Origin: an uncultured Bacilli bacterium
GTDB taxonomy: Bacteria > Bacillota_I > Bacilli_A > RF39 > UBA660
Reading direction: 5' to 3'
Assembly (NCBI GenBank): GCA_948999435.1
Contig: CARJCM010000001.1
Span: 1-64,000, forward strand
Length of the DNA stretch: 64,000 nt
Shown here: in pieces, positions 48,601-55,866 of the stretch
Layout of the letters: each line of letters begins with the position of its first letter
How positions within the stretch are numbered: position 1 is the first letter of the stretch
The notes under the pieces: model-generated
Databases searched by the model: none
What the model saw: only the letters and a program-made list of their open reading frames with translations
Told to the model about the DNA's origin: nothing
Translations under genes and position numbers: made by a program

Positions 48601-50473
48601 CAGTGAGATTATTGCTTTAGCTGTATCGGTTATAAAACTATATGAAAACGTTTTAGTAAATGATACACCAAGAGCAGATGTTAACTATAACATTGTAAAT
48701 CCAACTAACAAAGATGTTGTCGCTGAATTAGTTAATCCTATTAGACCAATAACCGTAACTAATAATGATGGTAAAATGACTCATACATTTACGGAAAATG
48801 GCGAGTTTACATTTGAATATGTTGACGATAATGGTAATAAAGGAAGTACAACAGCAAAAGTAACATGGATAGATAAAACTGCACCAAAATTAGATGTAAC
48901 ATTTAATACAACAACTATTACTAATGAAGAAGTTGTAGCAACACTGAAATTTGATAAAAATGTAACAATATTATCAAAAGATGTTCAAATAGCAACCAAT
49001 CCTGTAGATAATAGTAAGACAATAACTTTCTTAGAAAATGATACAATTGAATTAGAGTTTATGGATGATTTAGGAAATATAGGTAAGAAAACTATTTCTG
49101 TTAATTGGATAGATAAAACAGCCCCTACAGCTGAAGTAGAATATAGTACAATTCATTTAACAGATAAAGCAGTTACAGCCAAATTAAAACCAAGTGAACC
49201 AATAACAATTACTAATAATGGTGGTAGTGATGAATATGTATTTAATGATAATGGCGAATTTACTTTTGAATTTGTTGATAGAGCAGGTAATACTGGTTCG
49301 GTAAAAGCGATAGTAACATGGATAGCAAGAGTACCACATTATGAATTAAAATATTCAACAACTAATCCAACCAGAGATAATGTTGAAGTAACACTAACCC
49401 TTGAAGATGGATTTAGAATAGTAAATAATGATGCTAATAATAAATATACATTCACTGAAAATGGCACATTTGGCTTCCAATATTTAGATAGTCGAGGTAA
49501 TGTTGGTCAAATTGAAGCTACAGTAACATGGATAGATAGAGTTGCTCCTACTGCCGAATTAAAATACGACAAGACAAAAGACAAAGTAACAGTCACTGTA
49601 ATAAATCCAAGTGAAGAAATAACATTTAAAGAAGGTAATGGCGTTTATGAATTCACAGAAAATGGAACTTATGAAATAATCTTCTATGACAAAGTAGGAA
49701 ATGAAGGAAAAGTTACAGCTATTATCGATACTATTGGTATAGATGATATCAAACCAGATGTTCCAGAAAAACCTGAAGAACCAGATAAGCCTGATATTCC
49801 AGACAATCCTGGTGAAACAGAGAAACCAGACGACAAACCTAATACTGATAAACCAAATGAAGGAAATAAACCTGAAAACCCTGATACACCAAATATTCCA
49901 AATGAACCTAATAAGCCAGGAAACTCTGGTAATAATAACAAGCCAAATGATAAACCTGATATAGAAAAACCAGATGATAGTGAATATAAAAACTATACAA
50001 CAGATAAAGTTGATGTAAAAATCCCATCAAATGCAATTAAAGAAGATGGTAAACTAAGTGCTAATGGTTTTGAATTAGATGAAAACTTAAAATATAGCTT
50101 TGGTGATTTAAGTGAATATTATGATATCTATTTAGAAAATGACAAATATGAAAGAATAGATGTTAATGCAACAAGTCCAATCAAAATAAATATAAAAATA
50201 GATAATAATAAAGACTTTATTGGTGTATATGAAATAACAGAAGATAATATAATAAAACCTGTTGATTATGTAAAAGATGGCGAAAACATTGAAATATCAG
50301 CTAAAAACTTAGGTAAGTTTGTAGTATCATACAAGAAGTTAAGCACTGGCAATCCTATACATAATTCTAACAAAGTAACTAGAAAAAATAATTATATTAT
50401 TTGGATAATGACAGCTATAATGACAATACTTATAGGATTATCAGTATATGTATTCAAAAAGAAAAATAAATAA
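45623..50473 (+). CDS. Giant cell-surface protein: NPCBM, transglutaminase-like core, F5/8-type domain, Ig-like repeats
   Basis: About 1616 aa. N-terminal signal/anchor (20-40). NPCBM-type carbohydrate-binding domain ~55-200 (GTVSLDKTQSN, FKKGIWAHATSTVEYDIS). A helical region with a transglutaminase-like centre, EEGAVCGGLSKTAANLYG (Cys ~473) and GQPAHAAYIYY (His ~499). F5/8 discoidin-like domain ~870-1010 (MLDGNVNTSWQS). Four tandem Ig-like repeats ~1015-1380, each ending in a VTWIDKTAP-type motif. Pro/Asp/Lys-rich linker ~1375-1450, then a further beta domain. One C-terminal membrane helix with tail KKKNK. No canonical LPxTG: the preceding sequence is KLSTGNPIHN. Start ATG 45623 after GAGAGGAAGAG. 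A carbohydrate-binding surface adhesin or enzyme. Confidence 0.85.
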   Translation: MDINKILSFSKILKSRIFYVMCGVIFLIGILIYFSHPTRSYALPETVLVDRGNVSEQVLYLSDITYNKAQVGWGTVSLDKTQSNTPLILKLNGYSTTFKKGIWAHATSTVEYDISEYKDYAYFTTYYGLNTTAGNTGNGVKFYIYTSVDGKEWTLQTEENPDAKKGVSNASYAKIDIRGVNYIRLYAHDNGSNASDHAVWGDSKLIKEGYSDDITIPVSEFDKAIKANYTSGAIEDNLKLTLLQRNFIDRVGQFQLRTFVDADPRNMETLKWFIYNEEALRLWTVGGNPNGTYANSLQVLSNLYHAHKEDLENEGVTANGTKYKDLYLRMMLSLSLTHSSNVCLWINGSQCSNAVTRYEIYKDMHLNNKLMSNSMFESYTVEEMRWLMHNNIDDEEIKWLRDYSAKRYPNTTDRFNPYKYITYTFGYSYYRPQYYSQENYAKWDQKYNLSDYNITYKSGNPKLWIVFEEGAVCGGLSKTAANLYGVWGVPASVVGQPAHAAYIYYYNVGGKGAWQLAYNVAETAWANTQGYSRMPNDWGNLSSGIVTNTGTIKSASYFFLSQEAQNEYDKYEKAELIMMLERVYKDDSKKLERIYRDTLKEEIINWDAWLGLVNLYIKDGTKTEEELISLAEEISAVYTYNPLPMYDLTRRIGLKITSPEYKSKLMLLQNKTLRQATKATGANTLQYKEVPVVAQALLGEINSDIATFSFSGSSANKITLSKQLQSSQVNWSYSLDGGNTWKDVYEHSVELTPEEVASITVNNDIKVHISGLPMTDANIYTIDITKRSFPTGLISINDEEDRMIGVTDEMEWTLNPADGWNSFANTNPIFSGNKRVYVRVIAKGTQIASDPVYYTFKENNTNDEKWYIQSKYLSIHEVNATQTGKVENMLDGNVNTSWQSKHGIMPAYVTIKLDQPRYISGLDYIPDKNAKYITFVPYGRARNVKIYVSMDNQNWELAATKNNLGDNDNLKHIEFPVAKKALYVKFECQSAYDSEIIALAVSVIKLYENVLVNDTPRADVNYNIVNPTNKDVVAELVNPIRPITVTNNDGKMTHTFTENGEFTFEYVDDNGNKGSTTAKVTWIDKTAPKLDVTFNTTTITNEEVVATLKFDKNVTILSKDVQIATNPVDNSKTITFLENDTIELEFMDDLGNIGKKTISVNWIDKTAPTAEVEYSTIHLTDKAVTAKLKPSEPITITNNGGSDEYVFNDNGEFTFEFVDRAGNTGSVKAIVTWIARVPHYELKYSTTNPTRDNVEVTLTLEDGFRIVNNDANNKYTFTENGTFGFQYLDSRGNVGQIEATVTWIDRVAPTAELKYDKTKDKVTVTVINPSEEITFKEGNGVYEFTENGTYEIIFYDKVGNEGKVTAIIDTIGIDDIKPDVPEKPEEPDKPDIPDNPGETEKPDDKPNTDKPNEGNKPENPDTPNIPNEPNKPGNSGNNNKPNDKPDIEKPDDSEYKNYTTDKVDVKIPSNAIKEDGKLSANGFELDENLKYSFGDLSEYYDIYLENDKYERIDVNATSPIKINIKIDNNKDFIGVYEITEDNIIKPVDYVKDGENIEISAKNLGKFVVSYKKLSTGNPIHNSNKVTRKNNYIIWIMTAIMTILIGLSVYVFKKKNK

Positions 50474-50479
50474 AAAAAG

Positions 50480-50518
50480 AAAAGTAGACAAGTTCAAATT
50501 ACTAAGTCTACTTTTTTA
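50480..50518 (+). terminator. Terminator of the surface protein gene
   Basis: AAAGTAGAC pairs with GTCTACTTT, then T-run. Confidence 0.8.
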
Positions 50519-50584
50519 TAAAATCATATTAATTATTGAAATCTAGAAATAAAAAAAGATTGAAATGCAAATCAATCAATATTA

Positions 50585-50941
50585 TCACTTGCGTGCTCTA
50601 ATTCTTTTATTAGGAACACAACCATTGTGAGGAACAGGAGTTTTATCTTTTATCCATCTTACATTAATGCCATTCGATTCTAAGAAATATAAATCTACTA
50701 AACCAGTCCTAAGATGACCTTTAACCTCCACTTCAATAGTATCTATTCCATATATTTTAGCACATTCACAAACCATTGTTGCAATATCCCTCTTCATTTT
50801 ATCTTTTTCTTCTTTCCTAGCTTCAGTTCCAACAGAAGTAAACTCTCCGTGGGTATAACAAAGAAGTTGTTTGTCTTTAACTAGTATAGCTATAAATGAT
50901 GTAAAACCACTTGTTATTCTTAAAATTGGTAAACTATTCAT
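50585..50941 (-). CDS. Divergent stand-alone ribosomal protein S11 (uS11) homologue
   Basis: 118 aa (bacterial S11 ~129). The C-terminus WIKDKTPVPHNGCVPNKRIR matches the S11 end (IKDVTPIPHNGCRPPKRRR). The middle ACAKIYGIDTIEVEVKG-like helix-strand aligns with S11 AMEHGMKTVEVFVKG, but the hallmark GPGSGRE loop is replaced by HLRTGLV, and the N-terminus is acidic/Cys-containing rather than basic. Strong AAAGGAG ribosome site and own promoter, so it is expressed. rpsK normally sits in the alpha operon with rpsM and rpoA, so this is likely a paralogue with another role. Confidence 0.75.
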   Translation of the reverse strand: MNSLPILRITSGFTSFIAILVKDKQLLCYTHGEFTSVGTEARKEEKDKMKRDIATMVCECAKIYGIDTIEVEVKGHLRTGLVDLYFLESNGINVRWIKDKTPVPHNGCVPNKRIRARK

Positions 50942-50962
50942 ATTTTTCTCCTTTAATATATT

Positions 50963-50990
50963 ATTCTACACTTTATTACATAATAGTCAA
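50963..50990 (-). promoter_or_regulatory. Promoter of the S11-like gene
   Basis: On the minus strand TTGACT, 16-bp spacer, TAGAAT, followed by AAAGGAG and ATG 50941. Confidence 0.6.
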
Positions 50991-51061
50991 GTGTCAAACC
51001 TTAAAAAGAAAAAACAATTAATTGTAAAAACATGTTATAATAAATAATAGGAGTGATTAAA

Positions 51062-51640
51062 GTGAAACAAAATAAAATTAAATTAATATTGGCATCATTA
51101 ATACTAATATTAGCATTATCTTCTTTGTTAGTATTATATAAAAATAGTTTGAATAAAAATGACTCTGATTTAGATGATAATTTATATTTTAGAGATTTTA
51201 TTATATATTATGATACAAATAATGACGCATGGAAAAGATTCTTTTATCAATTACCATATAGAATAGAACTTGCTAAAACTACTTTTGATATTAAGTTAAA
51301 TGATTCAAATGAAGAAGTAAGATATTATGAATTTTCTAATCATAATTTATATTTTCTTGGTATAGAAGAAATATATCTTAATGAAGATGGTAAAATAATA
51401 ACTTTAAAAGAAAAACTTGATTATGATAAAGATTATTTAATTAAAATGCGAAACAATATGTATTATGATTATGGTATTTTTGATGGAGGAAGTACCGAGT
51501 ATAATACTATTTACAATGATGCCTTTAATGAAAAGATAAAAATGTTTACTTGTAATAATATGACAAGTGGCAATAAAGATGTCCATATTGCGTCAATAGA
51601 TAAAGACATAATGTATGATAGTTGCGTAAAGCAAAAGTAG
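51062..51640 (+). CDS. Membrane-anchored exported protein, unknown function
   Basis: 192 aa. One N-terminal membrane segment (IKLILASLILILALSSLLVL), no lipobox Cys, then a polar extracytoplasmic domain with many Tyr/Asp. Two Cys (TCNNMTSG and YDSCVKQK) near the end could form a disulphide. No family recognised. GTG 51062 is 8 nt after AGGAG; the GTG at 51053 overlaps that site. Confidence 0.6.
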   Translation: MKQNKIKLILASLILILALSSLLVLYKNSLNKNDSDLDDNLYFRDFIIYYDTNNDAWKRFFYQLPYRIELAKTTFDIKLNDSNEEVRYYEFSNHNLYFLGIEEIYLNEDGKIITLKEKLDYDKDYLIKMRNNMYYDYGIFDGGSTEYNTIYNDAFNEKIKMFTCNNMTSGNKDVHIASIDKDIMYDSCVKQK

Positions 51641-51956
51641 TAATATTGTTTGTTACTATTTTGAGAACTGCACATATTTAAAAAAATAAATAAAATTATA
51701 AATTAAGGTTTCTCATAGTTAGAAACTTTTTTTATCAATAAAATTATTTAGGATAAAAGTAAAATATATAATAAATTATAATATACAGGAAATAATAAGA
51801 AAAAAGAAATATATACATTAAGGTTATTATATGATAAAATAAGTCTTAGATAAATTATCTAGAATTAATTAATATTTTGTAAAATTATATCAACACATAA
51901 TTATTAAGATTAATTTTTTATAAATAATTAGAGTAACTAAAAATTAGGAGGGCAAT
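51641..51956. other. AT-rich intergenic region upstream of uvrB
   Basis: Holds a terminator (GTTTCT/AGAAAC with T7, 51705-51733) for the gene at 51062 and otherwise AT-rich sequence that must carry the uvrB promoter. No SOS-box-like palindrome stood out by eye. Confidence 0.5.
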
Positions 51957-52232
51957 ATGTTTAAATTAGTATCAAAATTTGAACCATCAGGAGACCAACC
52001 AGAAGCAATTAAAGAACTTGTAGAAGGAATTAAAGAAGGCAAGAAAGAGCAAGTTTTACTAGGAGCAACAGGAACTGGTAAGACTTTTACAATTGCTAAT
52101 GTTATTAAAGAAGTCAATAAACCAACTTTAGTTTTAGCGCATAATAAAACTCTAGCTGGACAACTTTATTCAGAATTAAAAGAATTCTTCCCTGATAATC
52201 ACGTTGAGTATTTTGTTAGTTATTATGATTAC
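51957..52232 (+). pseudogene. uvrB: uvrB, first 92 codons; interrupted by a mobile element
   Basis: The protein runs normally through the UvrB start: [18 protein letters not shown], Walker [36 protein letters not shown] and [10 protein letters not shown]. UvrB should continue YQPEAYVPSSD; instead the frame runs into [10 protein letters not shown] and stops at 52307. UvrB (~660 aa) is the damage-verifying helicase of nucleotide excision repair. The remainder is not in this window and probably lies beyond the far end of the element. Strong AGGAGGG ribosome site. While the element is integrated no full UvrB can be made unless an alternative copy exists. Confidence 0.9.
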
Positions 52233-52300
52233 TCCCAAAAAAGTGACTTATTTAGGCTTAATTTGTGTGATTTAATTTATTTCAAAAATCTAAATAAACC
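52225..52300. other. Left junction (attL-like) of the integrated element in uvrB
   Basis: uvrB homology ends at 52232. Immediately inside the element TTATTTAG (52248-52255) and CTAAATAA are in inverted orientation about 40 bp apart, in an AT-rich stretch, resembling the paired half-sites of serine or tyrosine recombinases. No integrase gene is in this window; it should lie near the right end. The crossover position is uncertain within ~10 bp because TACTxCCAA is shared with usual uvrB codons. Confidence 0.55.
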
Positions 52301-52437
52301 TAGATAAAATCAAGTAACAGACATATAATATGTGGCCGATTGTAGTCCAAATTCGTACAATACTTTAATAAACATATAATATAATATTGATATGATAATA
52401 GTCTTATAATATAATAAGCAAATGAAAGGGAATTAAA

Positions 52438-53088
52438 ATGAAATATTTAACAATATTAAAGATAAATAGTAAATATAGAGTAGATGCTTTATCAACGATG
52501 TTTTGTTGTTCTGAATCAAAAGAAAATGATTATCTTGTTAAAGGCGTATTAAAAGTAAAGAATCCAAAAGGACAACTAAGAGAAGATGAAGAAATAGTAG
52601 TAATAGAAAATCCAAATAATCTAAGCAAAAAAGATTTTCTTAAATTATTTAATATAGCTGATTCAGAAAACATCCAAATGATAGTTATTCCTGATTATAT
52701 ATTAGAATGTGGTGAATTAATTCCATTTAATGATTATAAAAATAATTATAAAGAACAAGTGAAAATAAAAAGCAAACAAGCTATGATTAAAAGTAAAGCT
52801 AGAAAAGATATTGAAAACAATAAAAAATTAACTGAAAAGCAGATAAATGAACTATGTGAAATATATCATTGTTCAAAAGATGATAGTATTGATATATTAT
52901 CCTATTTAGAATATTGCTTATTTTACAAAACCAACGGAAAGCTCAATGATTGCTTTAGTCAGATTAGTAATATAAGATATAGAGATTTTGATGAGAAAGA
53001 AATTAAAATAAAAGAAAAAGATAGCACAAACTTAAATAGAAGGATAGGAATATCAAAAGACATAGCCAAAAAGTACTATTGCCGTTAA
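52438..53088 (+). CDS. Mobile-element protein, 216 aa, unknown
   Basis: First gene inside the element. Soluble, basic; N-terminal strand-rich part (YLTILKINSKYRVDALSTMF with CC) and a charged helical middle (KIKSKQAMIKSKARKD). Ends in a helical region with two more Cys. No family recognised. AAAGGGAA ribosome site. Lies upstream of parA with an 89-nt gap, so it may belong to replication or partition control. Confidence 0.55.
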   Translation: MKYLTILKINSKYRVDALSTMFCCSESKENDYLVKGVLKVKNPKGQLREDEEIVVIENPNNLSKKDFLKLFNIADSENIQMIVIPDYILECGELIPFNDYKNNYKEQVKIKSKQAMIKSKARKDIENNKKLTEKQINELCEIYHCSKDDSIDILSYLEYCLFYKTNGKLNDCFSQISNIRYRDFDEKEIKIKEKDSTNLNRRIGISKDIAKKYYCR

Positions 53089-53177
53089 AAATAAACTGAT
53101 TAAATTCAGTTTTTTTAATGCTATTATACATAGCCATTTTAATTAATGGCAAGAAATGTTAGAGAGGAGATGAAAAA

Positions 53178-54002
53178 TTGAAAGATTGCGAAGTAATAGC
53201 AGTTGCAAACCAAAAAGGTGGTGTAGGAAAAACGACAACGGTCTTTAATTTAGGTGTAGCGCTTGCTAAAGAAGGTAAAAGAGTATTGCTAATTGATGGT
53301 GATCCACAAGGAAATCTAACAACGTATATGGGATTTGATAGTCCTGATGATTTAAAAGTTACTCTAAGTACAATCATGCTGAATGAAATTAATAATGATG
53401 ATAGCAATATTAAAGAGTCAGTACTACATCATAAGGAAAATATAGATTTAATTCCTTCAGATTTAGAATTGTCATCATTAGAGTTCTCATTAGTAAATGC
53501 AATGTGTCGTGAAAGTACAATGAAGAAATCATTATGTCATTTAAAAAGAGAATATGATTATATTCTAATTGATTGTCAACCATCGCTTGGAATACTAACA
53601 ATAAATGCCTTAGCTTTTGCTAATAGAGTCATTATACCAACTCAAGGACATTATTTTTCAGCTAAAGGTATGACAGAATTGATTAAAACGATTAAAAGAA
53701 TAAATAGGAAAATTAATTCGGATTTAATTATTGACGGCGTGTTATTTACTATGATAGATAATAGAACTAATTTATCAAAGGAATTAAAATCTGATTTAAT
53801 AACTAATTATGGGAGTAAAATTCACTTTTATAATTCACAAATACCAATGGCAATAAAAACAGCAGAATCAACAGCTTATGCCAAAAGCATATTTGAATAT
53901 GACAAAAATAGCAAAGTAGCAATAGCTTATACTTCATTAGCAAAGGAGATATTAGAAGATGAGAGAAGAAGAACAAAAAAAGAAACTGCCATCGTTAGAT
54001 GA
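53178..54002 (+). CDS. parA: ParA-type partition ATPase
   Basis: 274 aa. Deviant Walker A VANQKGGVGKTTTVFNLGVA, LLIDGDPQGNLTTYMG, IDCQPSLGILTINAL. It drives segregation of the excised element with the ParB-like partner. TTG start at 53178 with GAGAGGAG about 9 nt upstream; the nearby ATG is out of frame. It overlaps parB by 44 nt. Confidence 0.93.
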   Translation: MKDCEVIAVANQKGGVGKTTTVFNLGVALAKEGKRVLLIDGDPQGNLTTYMGFDSPDDLKVTLSTIMLNEINNDDSNIKESVLHHKENIDLIPSDLELSSLEFSLVNAMCRESTMKKSLCHLKREYDYILIDCQPSLGILTINALAFANRVIIPTQGHYFSAKGMTELIKTIKRINRKINSDLIIDGVLFTMIDNRTNLSKELKSDLITNYGSKIHFYNSQIPMAIKTAESTAYAKSIFEYDKNSKVAIAYTSLAKEILEDERRRTKKETAIVR

Positions 54003-54915
54003 ATTATTTTCTACTGAGGAAGAAAGGCAAGAAAATAACATAGAGAAAGTTGTAGACATTCCTATTTCAAAAATACAAGACTTTAAAAATCATCCATTTA
54101 AAGTTGAAGAAAATGAAGAACTGATTAGTATGTCTGAAAGCATAGCAAAGTATGGCGTATTAGAACCAGCAGTAGTTAGGCCTTTAAATGATGGAACTTA
54201 TGAAATGATATCAGGACATAGAAGAAAAAAAGCAAGTACTATGGTAGGTAAAGAAACTATTAGATGTATTGTAAAAGAATTAAGCGATGATGAAGCTACA
54301 ATAATAATGGTTGATAGTAATATTCAACGTGAGAAAGTGTTACCTTCAGAAAAAGCCTTTGCATATAAAATGAGATTAGAAGCAGAAAAACACCAAGGTA
54401 GAAAGATTGAAATATCTTTGTGCCAAGTTGGCACGAAGTTAAGAAGTGATGCTATTCTAGCTCAACAATTAAATGAAAGTGCAAGAAATATTCATAGATA
54501 CATTAGATTAACAAACCTTATACCTGAAATCTTAGAAATGGTGGATAATGGAATAATTGCACTAACACCAGCAGTGGATATCTCTTATTTAGAAATAGAT
54601 GAGCAAGCAGTATTACTAGATGTAATGGGATATAATGGTTGTACACCCAGTGTATCACAAGCTAAGCAAATAAAATATTTAAGTGAAAAAGGAGAATTTG
54701 AAGAATCAAAAGTAAAAAAAATATTAAACCAAGCTAAACCTAATCAAATTGAAAGGATACACCTAGATAAAAAGAAAATTAGCCAAGTACTGCCAAAGTT
54801 AAAGGATGACAAAGTAGAAGATTATATTTACCAAGCTATTATTTTTTACAATAAACATTTAGAACATCAAAAATTAATAGATAAAAAAGTTAAATTATCC
54901 GAACAAGTTAGATAA
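53959..54915 (+). CDS. parB: ParB-like DNA-binding partition protein
   Basis: 318 aa. ParB/Srx N-domain (VDIPISKIQDFKNHPFKVEE, YGVLEPAVVRPL, MISGHRRKKAS), then the helix-turn-helix region (NESARNIHRYIRLTNLIPEI). The start lies inside parA in another frame with AGGAG upstream: classic coupling. No unmistakable parS seen nearby. Confidence 0.93.
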   Translation: MREEEQKKKLPSLDELFSTEEERQENNIEKVVDIPISKIQDFKNHPFKVEENEELISMSESIAKYGVLEPAVVRPLNDGTYEMISGHRRKKASTMVGKETIRCIVKELSDDEATIIMVDSNIQREKVLPSEKAFAYKMRLEAEKHQGRKIEISLCQVGTKLRSDAILAQQLNESARNIHRYIRLTNLIPEILEMVDNGIIALTPAVDISYLEIDEQAVLLDVMGYNGCTPSVSQAKQIKYLSEKGEFEESKVKKILNQAKPNQIERIHLDKKKISQVLPKLKDDKVEDYIYQAIIFYNKHLEHQKLIDKKVKLSEQVR

Positions 54916-54963
54916 TGGGAGTATTATTTCCACATCCCTCCTATAACCTCCCTATAATATATA

Positions 54964-54989
54964 TACTAACTGAAAATACTAACTGAAAA
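54964..54989 (+). repeat. Perfect tandem 13-bp repeat downstream of parB
   Basis: TACTAACTGAAAA occurs twice in direct succession, within a 138-bp non-coding gap. Just upstream (54930-54955) is a pyrimidine-rich CCTCC...CCTCC stretch with CCTATAA repeated. It could be an operator or partition/replication site. Confidence 0.5.
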
Positions 54990-55053
54990 AATATTATAGA
55001 ATTGCAATATAAAATAAAATATATTACACTACGTACCAAAAGGAGAGATTTTA

Positions 55054-55806
55054 ATGAAATTAAAATTAATTTTGATATTTGTAAGCAGTTTAATAGTTTT
55101 CAGCTTTGTATTTTTATTAGGTACAAAAAATAATAAACTAAATTCTTTTTATGTAGAAAGGACTGATAATAGTGAACAAATATATGCTTCGGATGGTTAT
55201 GACATAGAAAAATCAAAAGACATTACAACTCAAAATGAATCTAGTGTAATATTAGAACCTGAGCATCAAAATGATCCAACAAAGATTAATCAAAGTAATT
55301 CTGATGGAAAAACAGAAAAGAGTGCAGAATCAAACACAAATGTAAAAAAGAACAATAAGGGTAATGTGAATGTAAAAGAGACAACTACACCAAATGATGA
55401 TAAAAAGGTTTCTAAGCCAAATAATCAAAGTACAGAAGTTACAAAAAATGAAGTAACACAAAAGGATGAAAATTTAAAAAACGATTCTACAAATTCAAAT
55501 GTTTCTAATAATTCGCAAGAAAAGAGTGTTGTATCAACAAAGTTTTATGAATCCATAACTGGAGGCAAAAAAGAATTTTCTTCAGAGAGTGAAGCTTTTG
55601 CACGTGGACAAGAAATAAAATCAAAAGAGCTTGATTATGTTTTGGATTACAATGAAACACATCCAGAAAATCCTATTAAACCTGATATAAGATATTTCAG
55701 AGTTTATCCATCTGTCATAGATGAGAATGGAAAATACTGGTATTATTTACACTTTTTCTGTGATAGTGGAGAAGGTAATGATTCAAAACTAAAAAGCAAG
55801 TTTTAA
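55054..55806 (+). CDS. Exported Ser/Asn/Lys-rich protein of the mobile element
   Basis: 250 aa. Signal/anchor segment 4-23 without lipobox, a ~120-residue low-complexity linker (Asn, Ser, Lys, Thr), and a compact C-terminal domain from ~170 (FYESITGGKKEFSSESEAF...YFRVYPSVIDENGKYWYYL). Unknown family; likely surface-exposed. It precedes the adhesin gene and has its own terminator. AAAGGAGAG ribosome site. Confidence 0.6.
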   Translation: MKLKLILIFVSSLIVFSFVFLLGTKNNKLNSFYVERTDNSEQIYASDGYDIEKSKDITTQNESSVILEPEHQNDPTKINQSNSDGKTEKSAESNTNVKKNNKGNVNVKETTTPNDDKKVSKPNNQSTEVTKNEVTQKDENLKNDSTNSNVSNNSQEKSVVSTKFYESITGGKKEFSSESEAFARGQEIKSKELDYVLDYNETHPENPIKPDIRYFRVYPSVIDENGKYWYYLHFFCDSGEGNDSKLKSKF

Positions 55807-55831
55807 GTAACTCAAAAATGAGTTGCTTTTT
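55805..55831 (+). terminator. Terminator after the exported Ser/Asn-rich protein
   Basis: AAGTAACTCA/TGAGTTGCTT (one G-T), 4-nt loop, T-run; overlaps the stop codon. Confidence 0.8.
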
Positions 55832-55866
55832 ATATCTAAAGAAATATAATTGAAAGGGGAAAGATA

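Noticed and set aside
49684..49941. Minus-strand Ser/Gly/Leu-rich open frame inside the giant surface protein gene.
   Set aside because: It is the mirror of the Pro/Asp/Lys-rich linker codons; low complexity, no ribosome site.
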